64,000 nt of DNA, taken from positions 1,550,001-1,614,000 of the forward strand of contig NZ_BAABRS010000001.1 in assembly GCF_039545095.1 (NCBI RefSeq). The letters run 5' to 3'. How positions within the stretch are numbered: the first letter of the stretch is position 1; each line of letters starts with the position of its first letter. Below are positions 17,024-26,709 of the stretch, in pieces. Origin of the DNA: Fodinibius salicampi (lineage in GTDB: Bacteria; Bacteroidota; Rhodothermia; Balneolales; Balneolaceae). The position numbers were made by a program, and so were the translations under genes. The notes under the pieces are model-generated. The model was not told where the DNA came from. It was given only the letters and a program-made list of their open reading frames with translations, and did no database searches.

Positions 17024-18268
17024 TCAATTTCTTGAACCGTTCAATCTCATCCAATACGTAGTCACGGCAATAATCGGAAGCAGAGCACCAAATGCCAAAG
17101 CATATAAAATCCATGGCCCGGAAAGCACATCTGGCCACAACCGTGTAGGTATAAGTAACGTTACCAATGTAATGAGAATAGCAACCCCAACAGCCTGATA
17201 ATATCTAATAGAAATGGGGGACTTTACCTGGATCCATCCTATTCCCATTAACGTAAGCCCTCCCAGCAATAAAATATGCAAATAGAACAGGCGTAATCCC
17301 GGATCGGACAGCCAGAATGAACTGGGTATTACTGAACTTACGAACTGCATTAATCCTTTTAAACTCAACAGGCAAATAGGCCAAATCCATATTCGGTGTT
17401 TCCAATTTCCAGATTTATATAATACCAGCAGCACTATTAATATTCCTATAGCCGCCAGTGCTCCCCCAATACGCGCCGTTATCAAAAGCGTAGAAGAAAG
17501 CAATGATTCGGATATTCCATATGGAAAAGTCAGCGGCGCCCCAATAGCTATACATCCTAAAGCCACGTGTGGAGGAATCGGCCAGTTTTTTTCGCTGATA
17601 TTCAGCTCCGAAATTAAAACAGCCAATAGTATCAATACAACCCAACCTTCAGTAAAAGCAGCAAGAAAGAAATGAGTCATACTCTTCATCAACAGGTGCG
17701 ACTGCGGAGCTATCTCCTGTATAACTGCCACTCCCCAGGCGCCCAGTGAGCAGATGGACAGCAGGAAGAGTGCTCCATCAAACCAAGGCAGACTATCATC
17801 CTCTTTTAAAGCGGAACGGCCTTTCCAGTATCCCCACATAAATCCATACCAGCTGAGCATTACCAAGCCTGAAAAGACCACGGAAAGCGGCATGGCAGCC
17901 GACCCCAAAGGTACAGGACGATAGCCATAGAATAAGAAAAAAGGATAAGCCAACAGGCCAAATAATAAAGTGGCGGCAATGGAATATTTCATCCATTTTA
18001 TTACCCTGACCTGGCTGTGAGTATCTAATTTTCCGACTATTTTCTGCATAATAATGTAAAAAGGCAATGGAACCGCCCAAGCAAAAAACATCAAATGCGA
18101 ATGAGCATGGCGAACATTGCCAAAGGATAATTCACCGGGCATCCATCCCAGCATTCCTAATCGATAGAAAAAGCCGGTAAGTCCCGCTAGCACAAAACAA
18201 GCCACTGATGCCTGCCATAGAAAGGAACCATTTTGCAATCTCACAGAACCGAAATTATGAAATCCCAT
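17024..18268 (-). CDS. Twelve-helix membrane protein, NnrS/oxidase-like
   Basis: A 414-residue integral membrane protein with about twelve helices. The conspicuous motif HAHSHLMFFAWAVPLPFYI (His54, 56, 58) and later His in SMTHFFLAAFTEGW and FYLHILLLGGLTLMGIG are possible haem or metal ligands. I cannot assign a named family; the His-bearing helices recall haem-copper oxidase subunit I and NnrS. The promoter carries a perfect inverted repeat TAAGATAAATCTTA 13 bp upstream of the start, part of the candidate regulon motif. Confidence 0.65.
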   Translation of the reverse strand: MGFHNFGSVRLQNGSFLWQASVACFVLAGLTGFFYRLGMLGWMPGELSFGNVRHAHSHLMFFAWAVPLPFYIIMQKIVGKLDTHSQVRVIKWMKYSIAATLLFGLLAYPFFLFYGYRPVPLGSAAMPLSVVFSGLVMLSWYGFMWGYWKGRSALKEDDSLPWFDGALFLLSICSLGAWGVAVIQEIAPQSHLLMKSMTHFFLAAFTEGWVVLILLAVLISELNISEKNWPIPPHVALGCIAIGAPLTFPYGISESLLSSTLLITARIGGALAAIGILIVLLVLYKSGNWKHRIWIWPICLLSLKGLMQFVSSVIPSSFWLSDPGLRLFYLHILLLGGLTLMGIGWIQVKSPISIRYYQAVGVAILITLVTLLIPTRLWPDVLSGPWILYALAFGALLPIIAVTTYWMRLNGSRN

Positions 18269-18280
18269 AACCTGACTTTT

Positions 18281-18294
18281 TAAGATAAATCTTA
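18281..18294. promoter_or_regulatory. Candidate NsrR-like operator, perfect palindrome
   Basis: TAAGATAAATCTTA is a perfect inverted repeat 13-26 bp upstream of the 12-helix membrane protein. On the minus strand it continues as ATCTTAAAAA, like the right half of the site upstream of the nos cytochrome gene. Confidence 0.5.
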
Positions 18295-18390
18295 TAAATC
18301 ATCGAATATAACAGGTCTTTATAAACATTTGATGATAAATAAGATGTTAACAAAATGAGACTCTTTAAAATATTACCTTGCCCTATCATT

Positions 18391-19242
18391 TTAGTATTGC
18401 GAGACACCTAGCTGATTATCAAATGTGTTGTAATTAACCTCATTAATACCTTGCTTCATCAAGCTGTCAATATTTGTTTGAAACATATCACAAAACATAT
18501 CTTCTGAGAGCATAGCCCTCGCTCCTTTTTTTGTAGCCCCCTCACCATGTATTTGTATATGGCCCAGACTCTGATAAATCCTCCAGGCTTTCCGTAACCT
18601 TTTCTTGCCAGCCTCTCTTTTGTTCTCCTTCCAATCAATATAGCCTCTTAAAAATAGAGCCTGATAGTTTGAATTGTCAGCTGACAGAACAGCATCTAAT
18701 AATTCCTTAGCTTCAGACATATTATTATCAAATATTGCAATTTTTGACAATTGCAAAGGAGCGCCAATCTCTTCGCGATTCAAATCTTTTGCATACCTAT
18801 ACTTTCTTTCAGCTCTCTCCATATCGAATAGCGGGTTATCGTCATCCGTACAGAAATATAGTTTCCCTAATTGCAACTGAGTACGCGGTACATTCTCCTG
18901 AATCTCTTCTAGTCGAAGCCAGTATTTTTCAGTCTGTTTGAATTTCCGTTGAAATAGATACATGTTTCCCAAATAGTATAATGCATCCGTATGTTCTCCA
19001 TCTCGTTTCAGTGCCTCTTTATAATGATATATAGCTTGTTCATAGTCTCCGGCCGTTCGACTTGCAGTAGCTTGTTGATAGTGAGACCAAAATTCTTTAC
19101 TTGCTTTCACTTCAACATTTTGTTCTTCCTTTATTGAATGAGCTTTTTGTAACTCTCCCTGTGAAATATACTTCCAAATACCAACAGATGAATACAGAAA
19201 TACCAATAAAGAAAAGGATAATATATGTGACCTTTTGACCAT
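18391..19242 (-). CDS. TPR-repeat periplasmic protein
   Basis: A 283-residue protein with a signal anchor (about residues 5-24) and several tetratricopeptide repeats: AGDYEQAIYHYKEALKRDGE, TDALYYLGNMYLFQRKFKQT, and NYQALFLRGYIDWKENKREA. The final third is a helical tail. TPR proteins commonly accompany CRTAC1-type proteins. It is the last gene of the multihaem-CRTAC1 operon, 37 bp after the CRTAC1 stop. It probably acts as a protein-binding scaffold in the envelope. Confidence 0.82.
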   Translation of the reverse strand: MVKRSHILSFSLLVFLYSSVGIWKYISQGELQKAHSIKEEQNVEVKASKEFWSHYQQATASRTAGDYEQAIYHYKEALKRDGEHTDALYYLGNMYLFQRKFKQTEKYWLRLEEIQENVPRTQLQLGKLYFCTDDDNPLFDMERAERKYRYAKDLNREEIGAPLQLSKIAIFDNNMSEAKELLDAVLSADNSNYQALFLRGYIDWKENKREAGKKRLRKAWRIYQSLGHIQIHGEGATKKGARAMLSEDMFCDMFQTNIDSLMKQGINEVNYNTFDNQLGVSQY

Positions 19243-19279
19243 CCTCTGATATAATTATAAGTTATAATTCTGCCAAGAA

Positions 19280-21067
19280 TTAGTTTAGATTTCGTAACGC
19301 TGAATCACCCTCTTGGATATGCAGTCGCTGGTTTGCCTTCACATTCGTGAATACCTGTTCTTCTCCGCTCGGCCAGCGGATAAAAAGGGTATCGGCCTGA
19401 CACGCTCTTCCAAGTCCAAATTGCTGTATTAACGTATTTTGTGAGAGATAGGAAGGCTGCATTCCAACCTGTCTTATTTGCACCTCATCATCCACAGTCA
19501 GTCTTATCTTTGTCCCAATTGCAGATTTATTACTTTCCGTACCTTCCAGCTTCAATTGCAGCCATTGATTGGCGGTTTGGGTTTGGTTTTCCAGCAAAAC
19601 AGCAGGAGCATCATGATTCACAATAAAAAGATCCTGTTGCCCATCGTTATTATAATCGCCATAAGCACCACCACGCCCTACCCACTCTTCTTTGAAGTAC
19701 GCTCCCGCTAGTTCAGATATATCGTAGAAGCCATCTTCATTGTTTCGATTCCAGAATATCCGATCTTCCATAGGAATCATATCTTGGGAGTTCTCTGTTT
19801 TTTGCATTGTGTGTCCGTTAACTACGAAAAGGTCCTCTCTTCCGTCATTATTTATATCCACAAACGAAGTTGCCCAACCTACATAATCAGTCGATAATTG
19901 TCCCATCCCAAATCGATCGGCTTCATCTCGAAATTCAAGTGTCCCCCTGGTATTGACCATATTGCTATAAAAAGCATTTTCTTCGGCAACCCAGTGGGTA
20001 ACAAAAAGATCGTGATCCTGATCTCCATTCCAGTCACCAATGGCAACCCCCATTGAACCCCTATAATCAGCTACCTTAGCTTGGTAACTGATATTTATAA
20101 AAGTTCCATCACCCAAATTCTGATATAGCATATTGTCCGTTACATCATTTGCTATATACAGATCCGGCAAATTATTATTGGTCAAATCCACCCACGCTAC
20201 CGCAAGACTTTTACCCTCCAGATTAGCAACACCCGCTTCTTTGGACACTTCTGAAAAGGTTCCATCCCCATTATTTTTATATAACAGATTGGAAGCAGGT
20301 TCAAAGACTGATGGATTAATAGAAGGCGGCTCCTGCAGGTTTCGGATTTCCTCATCATCAGGAATTTCAAAATATATTATGTATCCACCAATATAGAGAT
20401 CAACGAAGCCGTCGCTATTATAATCCGCCCATGCCGCTCCCGACCAAAATCCCTCTTTCTCTGCAAGTCCCGCCTCAGCTGTAACTTCTGTAAAGGTACC
20501 ATTACCATTATTATGAAAGAGTCTGTTTTGACCATAAGTGGTAATGAGACAATCAATATACCCATCATTATCATAATCGGCCCAGGCGGTACCAATACCA
20601 TATACTGGAATTTTCAAGCCTGCCTGTTCTGTTACATCTGTAAAAGAACCGTCACCATTATTTTGATATAGTACAGGAGTTGCGGGTGAATTATTGAATG
20701 CTTCATGACCCATATCTGTCGGTCCGGCAAAATTCACCACAAACAGATCTTCATATCCGTCATTATTAAAATCAATCCACGCTACACCAGATCCCATATC
20801 TTCCGTAATCCTTGAGCCACGCTCTTTATAAAAATGCTTGAACTCAATTCCTTTTTGTGCCGTGACATTTTCAAAACGAATTTGCGGAACGTCTTCCGGA
20901 ACTTTCCTATCCAGCCGTGCTGTTCGTCCTTCTACCTCGTCACCGGGTATATATTTTGCGGTATCCTGCTTCTGCCAAATAAAAGAAGCTGCAAGAATAG
21001 AAATTAATGCTATAAATACGGATGCGCTGAGTATTCTTTTTTTCCGGCGGCTTAAATTAGAAAACAT
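19280..21067 (-). CDS. CRTAC1-type FG-GAP/ASPIC-UnbV protein
   Basis: A 595-residue exported protein. An N-terminal signal anchor (about 11-30) leads into FENVTAQKGIEFKHFY, a typical CRTAC1 start. A series of FG-GAP/VCBS repeats follows (DFNNDGYEDLFVVN, DYDNDGYIDCLITT, DYNSDGFVDLYIGG, DLTNNNLPDLYIAN, DWNGDQDHDLFVTH, DINNDGREDLFVVN, DYNNDGQQDLFIVN), consistent with a calcium-binding propeller. The ASPIC/UnbV domain is at about 515-580 (IRWPSGEEQVF). The start is 12 bp from the multihaem cytochrome stop. The role in electron transfer is not known; linkage suggests a partner of the cytochrome. Confidence 0.92.
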   Translation of the reverse strand: MFSNLSRRKKRILSASVFIALISILAASFIWQKQDTAKYIPGDEVEGRTARLDRKVPEDVPQIRFENVTAQKGIEFKHFYKERGSRITEDMGSGVAWIDFNNDGYEDLFVVNFAGPTDMGHEAFNNSPATPVLYQNNGDGSFTDVTEQAGLKIPVYGIGTAWADYDNDGYIDCLITTYGQNRLFHNNGNGTFTEVTAEAGLAEKEGFWSGAAWADYNSDGFVDLYIGGYIIYFEIPDDEEIRNLQEPPSINPSVFEPASNLLYKNNGDGTFSEVSKEAGVANLEGKSLAVAWVDLTNNNLPDLYIANDVTDNMLYQNLGDGTFINISYQAKVADYRGSMGVAIGDWNGDQDHDLFVTHWVAEENAFYSNMVNTRGTLEFRDEADRFGMGQLSTDYVGWATSFVDINNDGREDLFVVNGHTMQKTENSQDMIPMEDRIFWNRNNEDGFYDISELAGAYFKEEWVGRGGAYGDYNNDGQQDLFIVNHDAPAVLLENQTQTANQWLQLKLEGTESNKSAIGTKIRLTVDDEVQIRQVGMQPSYLSQNTLIQQFGLGRACQADTLFIRWPSGEEQVFTNVKANQRLHIQEGDSALRNLN

Positions 21068-21079
21068 GATGTTTTTTTC

Positions 21080-23077
21080 TTATCGAGACACTTTTACCTG
21101 ATGAGTATCACTGGAAACGGTAGTTATAGGAGCCGTTTCGTCATCTACTTCTGTAAATACTTCATTCATCAAAAACTGGTTGAATTTTCGATACTGCAGC
21201 TTCGCTGTTATATAAATGTCTGTAATATTTTCTTCCGTTATATCCACAGCAAAACGAGCATAATCGGTTTTCCCGGGGTAGAGAGCCCGGCTGTACCGTA
21301 CGCCTACAAGCTCCCAAAGATTGTGGCGGTCAATTAAATTTCCATATTGATCGACCGGCTCGGCTTTAAATATGAAACTACCGGATTCTATAAAATGATC
21401 TTCATCCAGCGTTCCTGATGAAAATAATATATTGCCATCCTGGTCTTTAGCTATTATTTCTATCCATGACTGCATCATATCCAATGGACCTGTTGGAAAT
21501 TCATGGCCTGCTTTTTTGTTAGTAATAATGACATCCATATTTAATTCCTCGCCCACCTGGATACTATCTGGGCTGATAATTGAGATCGGAATGGTCTCAC
21601 CTTTAACCCACTTATCCTGTATTTCCGGAATTTCATAATCTCCCCGAAGCCATTCCTCAATCAGCTCTACATGCTTATCTGCATTAGGCAAGTCCAGTAG
21701 CTTGGGCACATATTGATTTCCACCCAAAAACCGATGACTACGGTGTTTTTTATCATCAGCTGTCCTGTTTATATCAAGCGCATCCCCACGAGCCGGATCT
21801 TCTGAAGCTGTGAGCGGCATGTGGCAATCCCTGCATTCCAGTGTGGCAAATGCGTTCTCCTCATCATTCCAGTGACTCTTCCGCCATTGGTCATATTGAT
21901 TCTGTAACTGAACCCACCCCACATTATTAATATCTTCGTCTATATATTGCTTATGACAGGAACCACAATACTCAGATGTTTTATAAAATGTCCGGCTGTA
22001 ACTATCTACATGTTTTTCTGGATAGGCCCTTATCAGGAAATCGCTAATAAGCTTAGCTATCTTTCCATCCTTAAGCTCAAATATATATCGCTCCGGAGAG
22101 ATAATGGCATAGTCTGCATTTCCCTGAACATCAGCCTCTGTCATAGTATGGCAAGAGACGCAGGATATCCCCTCATCAAGTCCGATATTATTAGTCAGTT
22201 TATCGGAATAGAGATTCGCAGAACCAGCAAATAATCCAATGGGATCGTGGCAACCAGCGCAATACCGGCTGGCCACTGCTCCCTTTTGTTTGCCCATATT
22301 TTCCTGAATTTTCCTAAAAAATGGATCCGAAGCAGCGTAGCGATGGGCACTAGTCTCCCATTCTTCTTTTATTTCAGAATGACAACCTGATGTACCACAC
22401 GATTCCGATCCTCCGAGCCGTTCTGCGTCAATAAGATCTCCGCTTTCTGTACGGGCAAGGCTTGGCGCAAAGGGACTCTCAGCCCCCTCATGGTATGGAT
22501 AATCATTGGGTAGTTTAACCGTATCAGAATAAGAAGATGAGTAAGCAAACATTAGTAGTCCTACTACCGCAAACTGATAGAGCAACAAATAGGCACTGTT
22601 AAAACTAAATTTCTTTTGGCCTAACTTTCTTTTTTGAATCGTTTCGCTCTTATTTTCTGCTTTTGAATCCCGGAAGATAATCAACCCTACGTGAGGGATA
22701 ACCGAAGCGATGAGTACAAAGGTTGAGGTTAAATGTATTTTCTTCCAAACAGCTGTGATAGCCGACATGAATAACGCTTCATAAGTCAAAATCAAACCCG
22801 ATATTATGGCTACTGTTGTAGCGGCCATTGCTACATATCCCATAATCACGAATTCGTTGATGGGACGGTCTTTATATTCCAGCCAATGCTGATATTGATA
22901 CCACAGGTAAGGAAACAGAAATAGTAATCCCACAACTGTATGTAAAAGTACCATTAACTGATTGCCCACACTGAAAGGCAACAGATAAATAGAAAGACCT
23001 GTTAATATCTCAAATAAAAGAAAGCCAGATACCGTATAAAGAAGCGGCCGAACCCATTTGTTTCTTTTTGATGTCAT
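21080..23077 (-). CDS. Fusion of b561-like membrane domain and multihaem cytochrome c
   Basis: A 665-residue protein. Residues 12-180 hold five hydrophobic helices with paired His residues (His46, His115, His129), as in di-haem b561-like domains. The rest is periplasmic and carries CAGCH (273-277), CVSCH (306-310), CGSCH (371-375), CRDCH (415-419), plus an unusual CGTSGCH (227-233), a CX4CH motif. The layout resembles cytochrome c554-like decahaem relatives fused to a quinol-interacting domain, so it may pass electrons from quinol to the periplasm. It heads the operon with CRTAC1 and TPR genes. Confidence 0.85.
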   Translation of the reverse strand: MTSKRNKWVRPLLYTVSGFLLFEILTGLSIYLLPFSVGNQLMVLLHTVVGLLFLFPYLWYQYQHWLEYKDRPINEFVIMGYVAMAATTVAIISGLILTYEALFMSAITAVWKKIHLTSTFVLIASVIPHVGLIIFRDSKAENKSETIQKRKLGQKKFSFNSAYLLLYQFAVVGLLMFAYSSSYSDTVKLPNDYPYHEGAESPFAPSLARTESGDLIDAERLGGSESCGTSGCHSEIKEEWETSAHRYAASDPFFRKIQENMGKQKGAVASRYCAGCHDPIGLFAGSANLYSDKLTNNIGLDEGISCVSCHTMTEADVQGNADYAIISPERYIFELKDGKIAKLISDFLIRAYPEKHVDSYSRTFYKTSEYCGSCHKQYIDEDINNVGWVQLQNQYDQWRKSHWNDEENAFATLECRDCHMPLTASEDPARGDALDINRTADDKKHRSHRFLGGNQYVPKLLDLPNADKHVELIEEWLRGDYEIPEIQDKWVKGETIPISIISPDSIQVGEELNMDVIITNKKAGHEFPTGPLDMMQSWIEIIAKDQDGNILFSSGTLDEDHFIESGSFIFKAEPVDQYGNLIDRHNLWELVGVRYSRALYPGKTDYARFAVDITEENITDIYITAKLQYRKFNQFLMNEVFTEVDDETAPITTVSSDTHQVKVSR

Positions 23078-23119
23078 CGATAGTCGCTAAAACCAATTAT
23101 GAATTTCAAAAGTAATAAT

Positions 23120-23135
23120 AAGATAAAATACTCTT
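23120..23135. promoter_or_regulatory. Candidate NsrR-like operator in divergent promoter
   Basis: AAGATAAAATACTCTT, identical over 16 bases to the inverted site upstream of the nos cytochrome gene. It lies 43-58 bp upstream of the multihaem gene and 133 bp upstream of tnaA, so it could act on either. Confidence 0.5.
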
Positions 23136-23267
23136 TTATACCAAATAAAATCAGGTTCAATCATGCTTGGATAAAATTCTTGTACATTATTGAACAGTAA
23201 CTGTATTTTTGAACTGATTAAATAAAGTTTATAGTTACCCTAGCCCCTTAACCCAAGGAACTATTTT

Positions 23268-24662
23268 ATGAAACTAAATGAATTTGAATCCGATACTATT
23301 ATTGAACCCTTTCGTATTCGGTCTGTTGAACCTATTCGATTCACTTCTATGGAGGAGCGGAAGCGACTTCTTAAGGAGGCCGGGTATAACCCCTTCTTGC
23401 TCAAAGCGGATGACGTGCTGATAGATCTGCTAACGGATAGCGGTACAGGGGCTATGTCCTCCAAACAGTGGTCGGGCATAATCGCCAGTGATGAATCTTA
23501 TGCAGGCTCCTCTTCTTTTTACAAACTGGAATCTGCCGTACAGGATATAACAGGATACAAACACCTCATCCCTACTCATCAGGGACGGGCAGCTGAAAAT
23601 ATCTTCTTCACAACTATTGCTCAGGAGGGTGACGTCATTCCTAGTAACACTCACTTTGACACCACTCGTGCTCATGTAGAGCATGCTGGTGCCGAAGCAC
23701 GTGACTTAGTGATAGCAGAGGGACATCAACCCGAAAGCCGGCATCCGTTTAAGGGGAATATGGATCTGGATAAACTGGAAAAAACCATTCATGATGTTGG
23801 AATCGATAATATTCCCGTAATTATGATTACGGTAACCAATAATTCTGGGGGCGGCCAGCCGGTAAGCATGGAAAATATCCGATCCGTCTCTGAGATTGCC
23901 CGAAAAAACGATATCCCTTTTTTCATTGACGCCTGCCGGTTTGCCGAAAATGCCTGGTTCATCAAAACCCGCGAAGAAGGATTTTCTGGTAAAAGCCCTA
24001 TTGACATTGCACAAGAGATGTTCAGCTATGCTGACGGTTGTACTATGAGCGCCAAAAAAGACGGCATGGCCAATATCGGGGGATTCCTGGCACTGAACAG
24101 TGATGAACTGGCTTCTGAATGCCGAAACCTGGAGATCCTGACCGAGGGTTTCCCTACCTATGGCGGGATGGCCGGCTACGATATGGAAGCCGTTGCCCAA
24201 GGTCTCTATGAAGCCCTCGACAGCGACTATCTGCGCTATCGAATCCGTTCCATTGCTTATCTGGGAGATAAACTTACTGATGCAGGCATTCCCATTGTAC
24301 AGCCTACCGGGGGACATGCGGTCTATTTGGATGCCAAGAAGATATTACCTCATATTCCGCCTACCCAATATCCTGCATGGTCTTTTAACAATGCCCTCTA
24401 CCTGTTAGGAGGCGTACGCGGAGTAGAAATTGGAACCGTTATGTTTGGACAACACCCCGACGGTAGCGAAAAGCCTGCAGCTATGGAGCTGGTCCGTTTG
24501 GCTTTTCCACGCAGAGTTTATACGCAAAGCCATGTTGATTATTTGGCTGAAGTAATCATTTCAGCATATGAGCAACGCAAAAAACTCAGCGGCTACGAGA
24601 TTGTTTCAGGCCCGGACGTGCTACGGCACTTTTCGGCCCGGCTGAATCCGCTTGAGGAATAA
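23268..24662 (+). CDS. tnaA: Tryptophanase (tryptophan indole-lyase)
   Basis: A 464-residue PLP enzyme of the beta-eliminating lyase family. The PLP lysine is Lys264 in MSAKKDGM. Substrate-specific positions separate it from tyrosine phenol-lyase: FDTT after Phe130 has Asp131 where TPL has Thr, and VRGVEIG has Ile where TPL has the tyrosine-binding Arg. These match tryptophanase, which splits L-tryptophan into indole, pyruvate and ammonia. It is divergent from the multihaem operon. No TnaC-like leader peptide or tnaB permease is visible nearby. Confidence 0.85.
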   Translation: MKLNEFESDTIIEPFRIRSVEPIRFTSMEERKRLLKEAGYNPFLLKADDVLIDLLTDSGTGAMSSKQWSGIIASDESYAGSSSFYKLESAVQDITGYKHLIPTHQGRAAENIFFTTIAQEGDVIPSNTHFDTTRAHVEHAGAEARDLVIAEGHQPESRHPFKGNMDLDKLEKTIHDVGIDNIPVIMITVTNNSGGGQPVSMENIRSVSEIARKNDIPFFIDACRFAENAWFIKTREEGFSGKSPIDIAQEMFSYADGCTMSAKKDGMANIGGFLALNSDELASECRNLEILTEGFPTYGGMAGYDMEAVAQGLYEALDSDYLRYRIRSIAYLGDKLTDAGIPIVQPTGGHAVYLDAKKILPHIPPTQYPAWSFNNALYLLGGVRGVEIGTVMFGQHPDGSEKPAAMELVRLAFPRRVYTQSHVDYLAEVIISAYEQRKKLSGYEIVSGPDVLRHFSARLNPLEE

Positions 24663-25195
24663 CAAAATTAAACCTGTCGATCAAAATAAGTTATTACTTT
24701 ATTTAGATAATTAAACTGTTTTTAAGCGGTATTGTACCGTGATAAAATGGGGGACTATTCTTTGAATCCATGAGTTTAAGAAGGGCTATAAATAGAAAAA
24801 GTCCTGCGGTTGCAGAACTTTTTTTCGATCAAGTGTTTATAATATAAGGCTAATACCCTACACAGAACAAGTCTTTCTTCTATTTGTAGATTAATATATA
24901 AGTAATATGTAACTAATAGTAACTAACCTATAATCAATAGGTTATTAATATAAGTATTTTAATACAACTACTGAATGTTTGATATCGAAAATATGAGCCT
25001 TTTGTGCTCCGTCCTGTAATAAAAAGATAGAATATCTGATTAAACTTTATTTTATATCAATCAGGGGAATAAACATTCCAAGCTCTGCGGAGGATGGGGA
25101 AAAAAGCAGAAAACTAATATTCTAATACTTGGTCCGCATAAGAGATACCGAACGAGGTTGATTATTACGACCATTAGTTTTGGGACAAACGGTAT
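24663..25195. other. Intergenic region between two lyase genes
   Basis: These 533 bp lie between the convergent tryptophanase and tyrosine phenol-lyase genes. No coding frame is convincing. A hairpin terminator lies at 24794-24825 and a small inverted repeat AACCTAT/ATAGGTT near 24925. The rest is AT-rich and shows nothing I can name. Confidence 0.6.
24794..24825 (+). terminator. Rho-independent terminator downstream of tnaA
   Basis: AAAAAGTCCTGC and GCAGAACTTTTTT form a stem with one mismatch around GGTT, followed by T residues. It probably ends the tnaA transcript, about 135 bp after the stop. Confidence 0.75.
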
Positions 25196-26602
<1,407 letters not shown>

Positions 26603-26709
26603 CTATTAAAAACAATGGATCTATTGGCTGATTAATTAATCCACTGAATAAGTAACCCAATGTATATAACTATAAAAGAACTTGTCAACTGTGACAGAGG
26701 TAATCCGTA

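Noticed and set aside
17024-18268. NorB-type nitric oxide reductase
   Set aside because: The protein has His-bearing helices but lacks the recognisable HCO subunit I motifs with the full set of six conserved His, so I call it only NnrS/oxidase-like.
23706-24317. A 203-codon minus-strand frame inside tnaA
   Set aside because: It lies antisense to a clear PLP enzyme and shows no motif.
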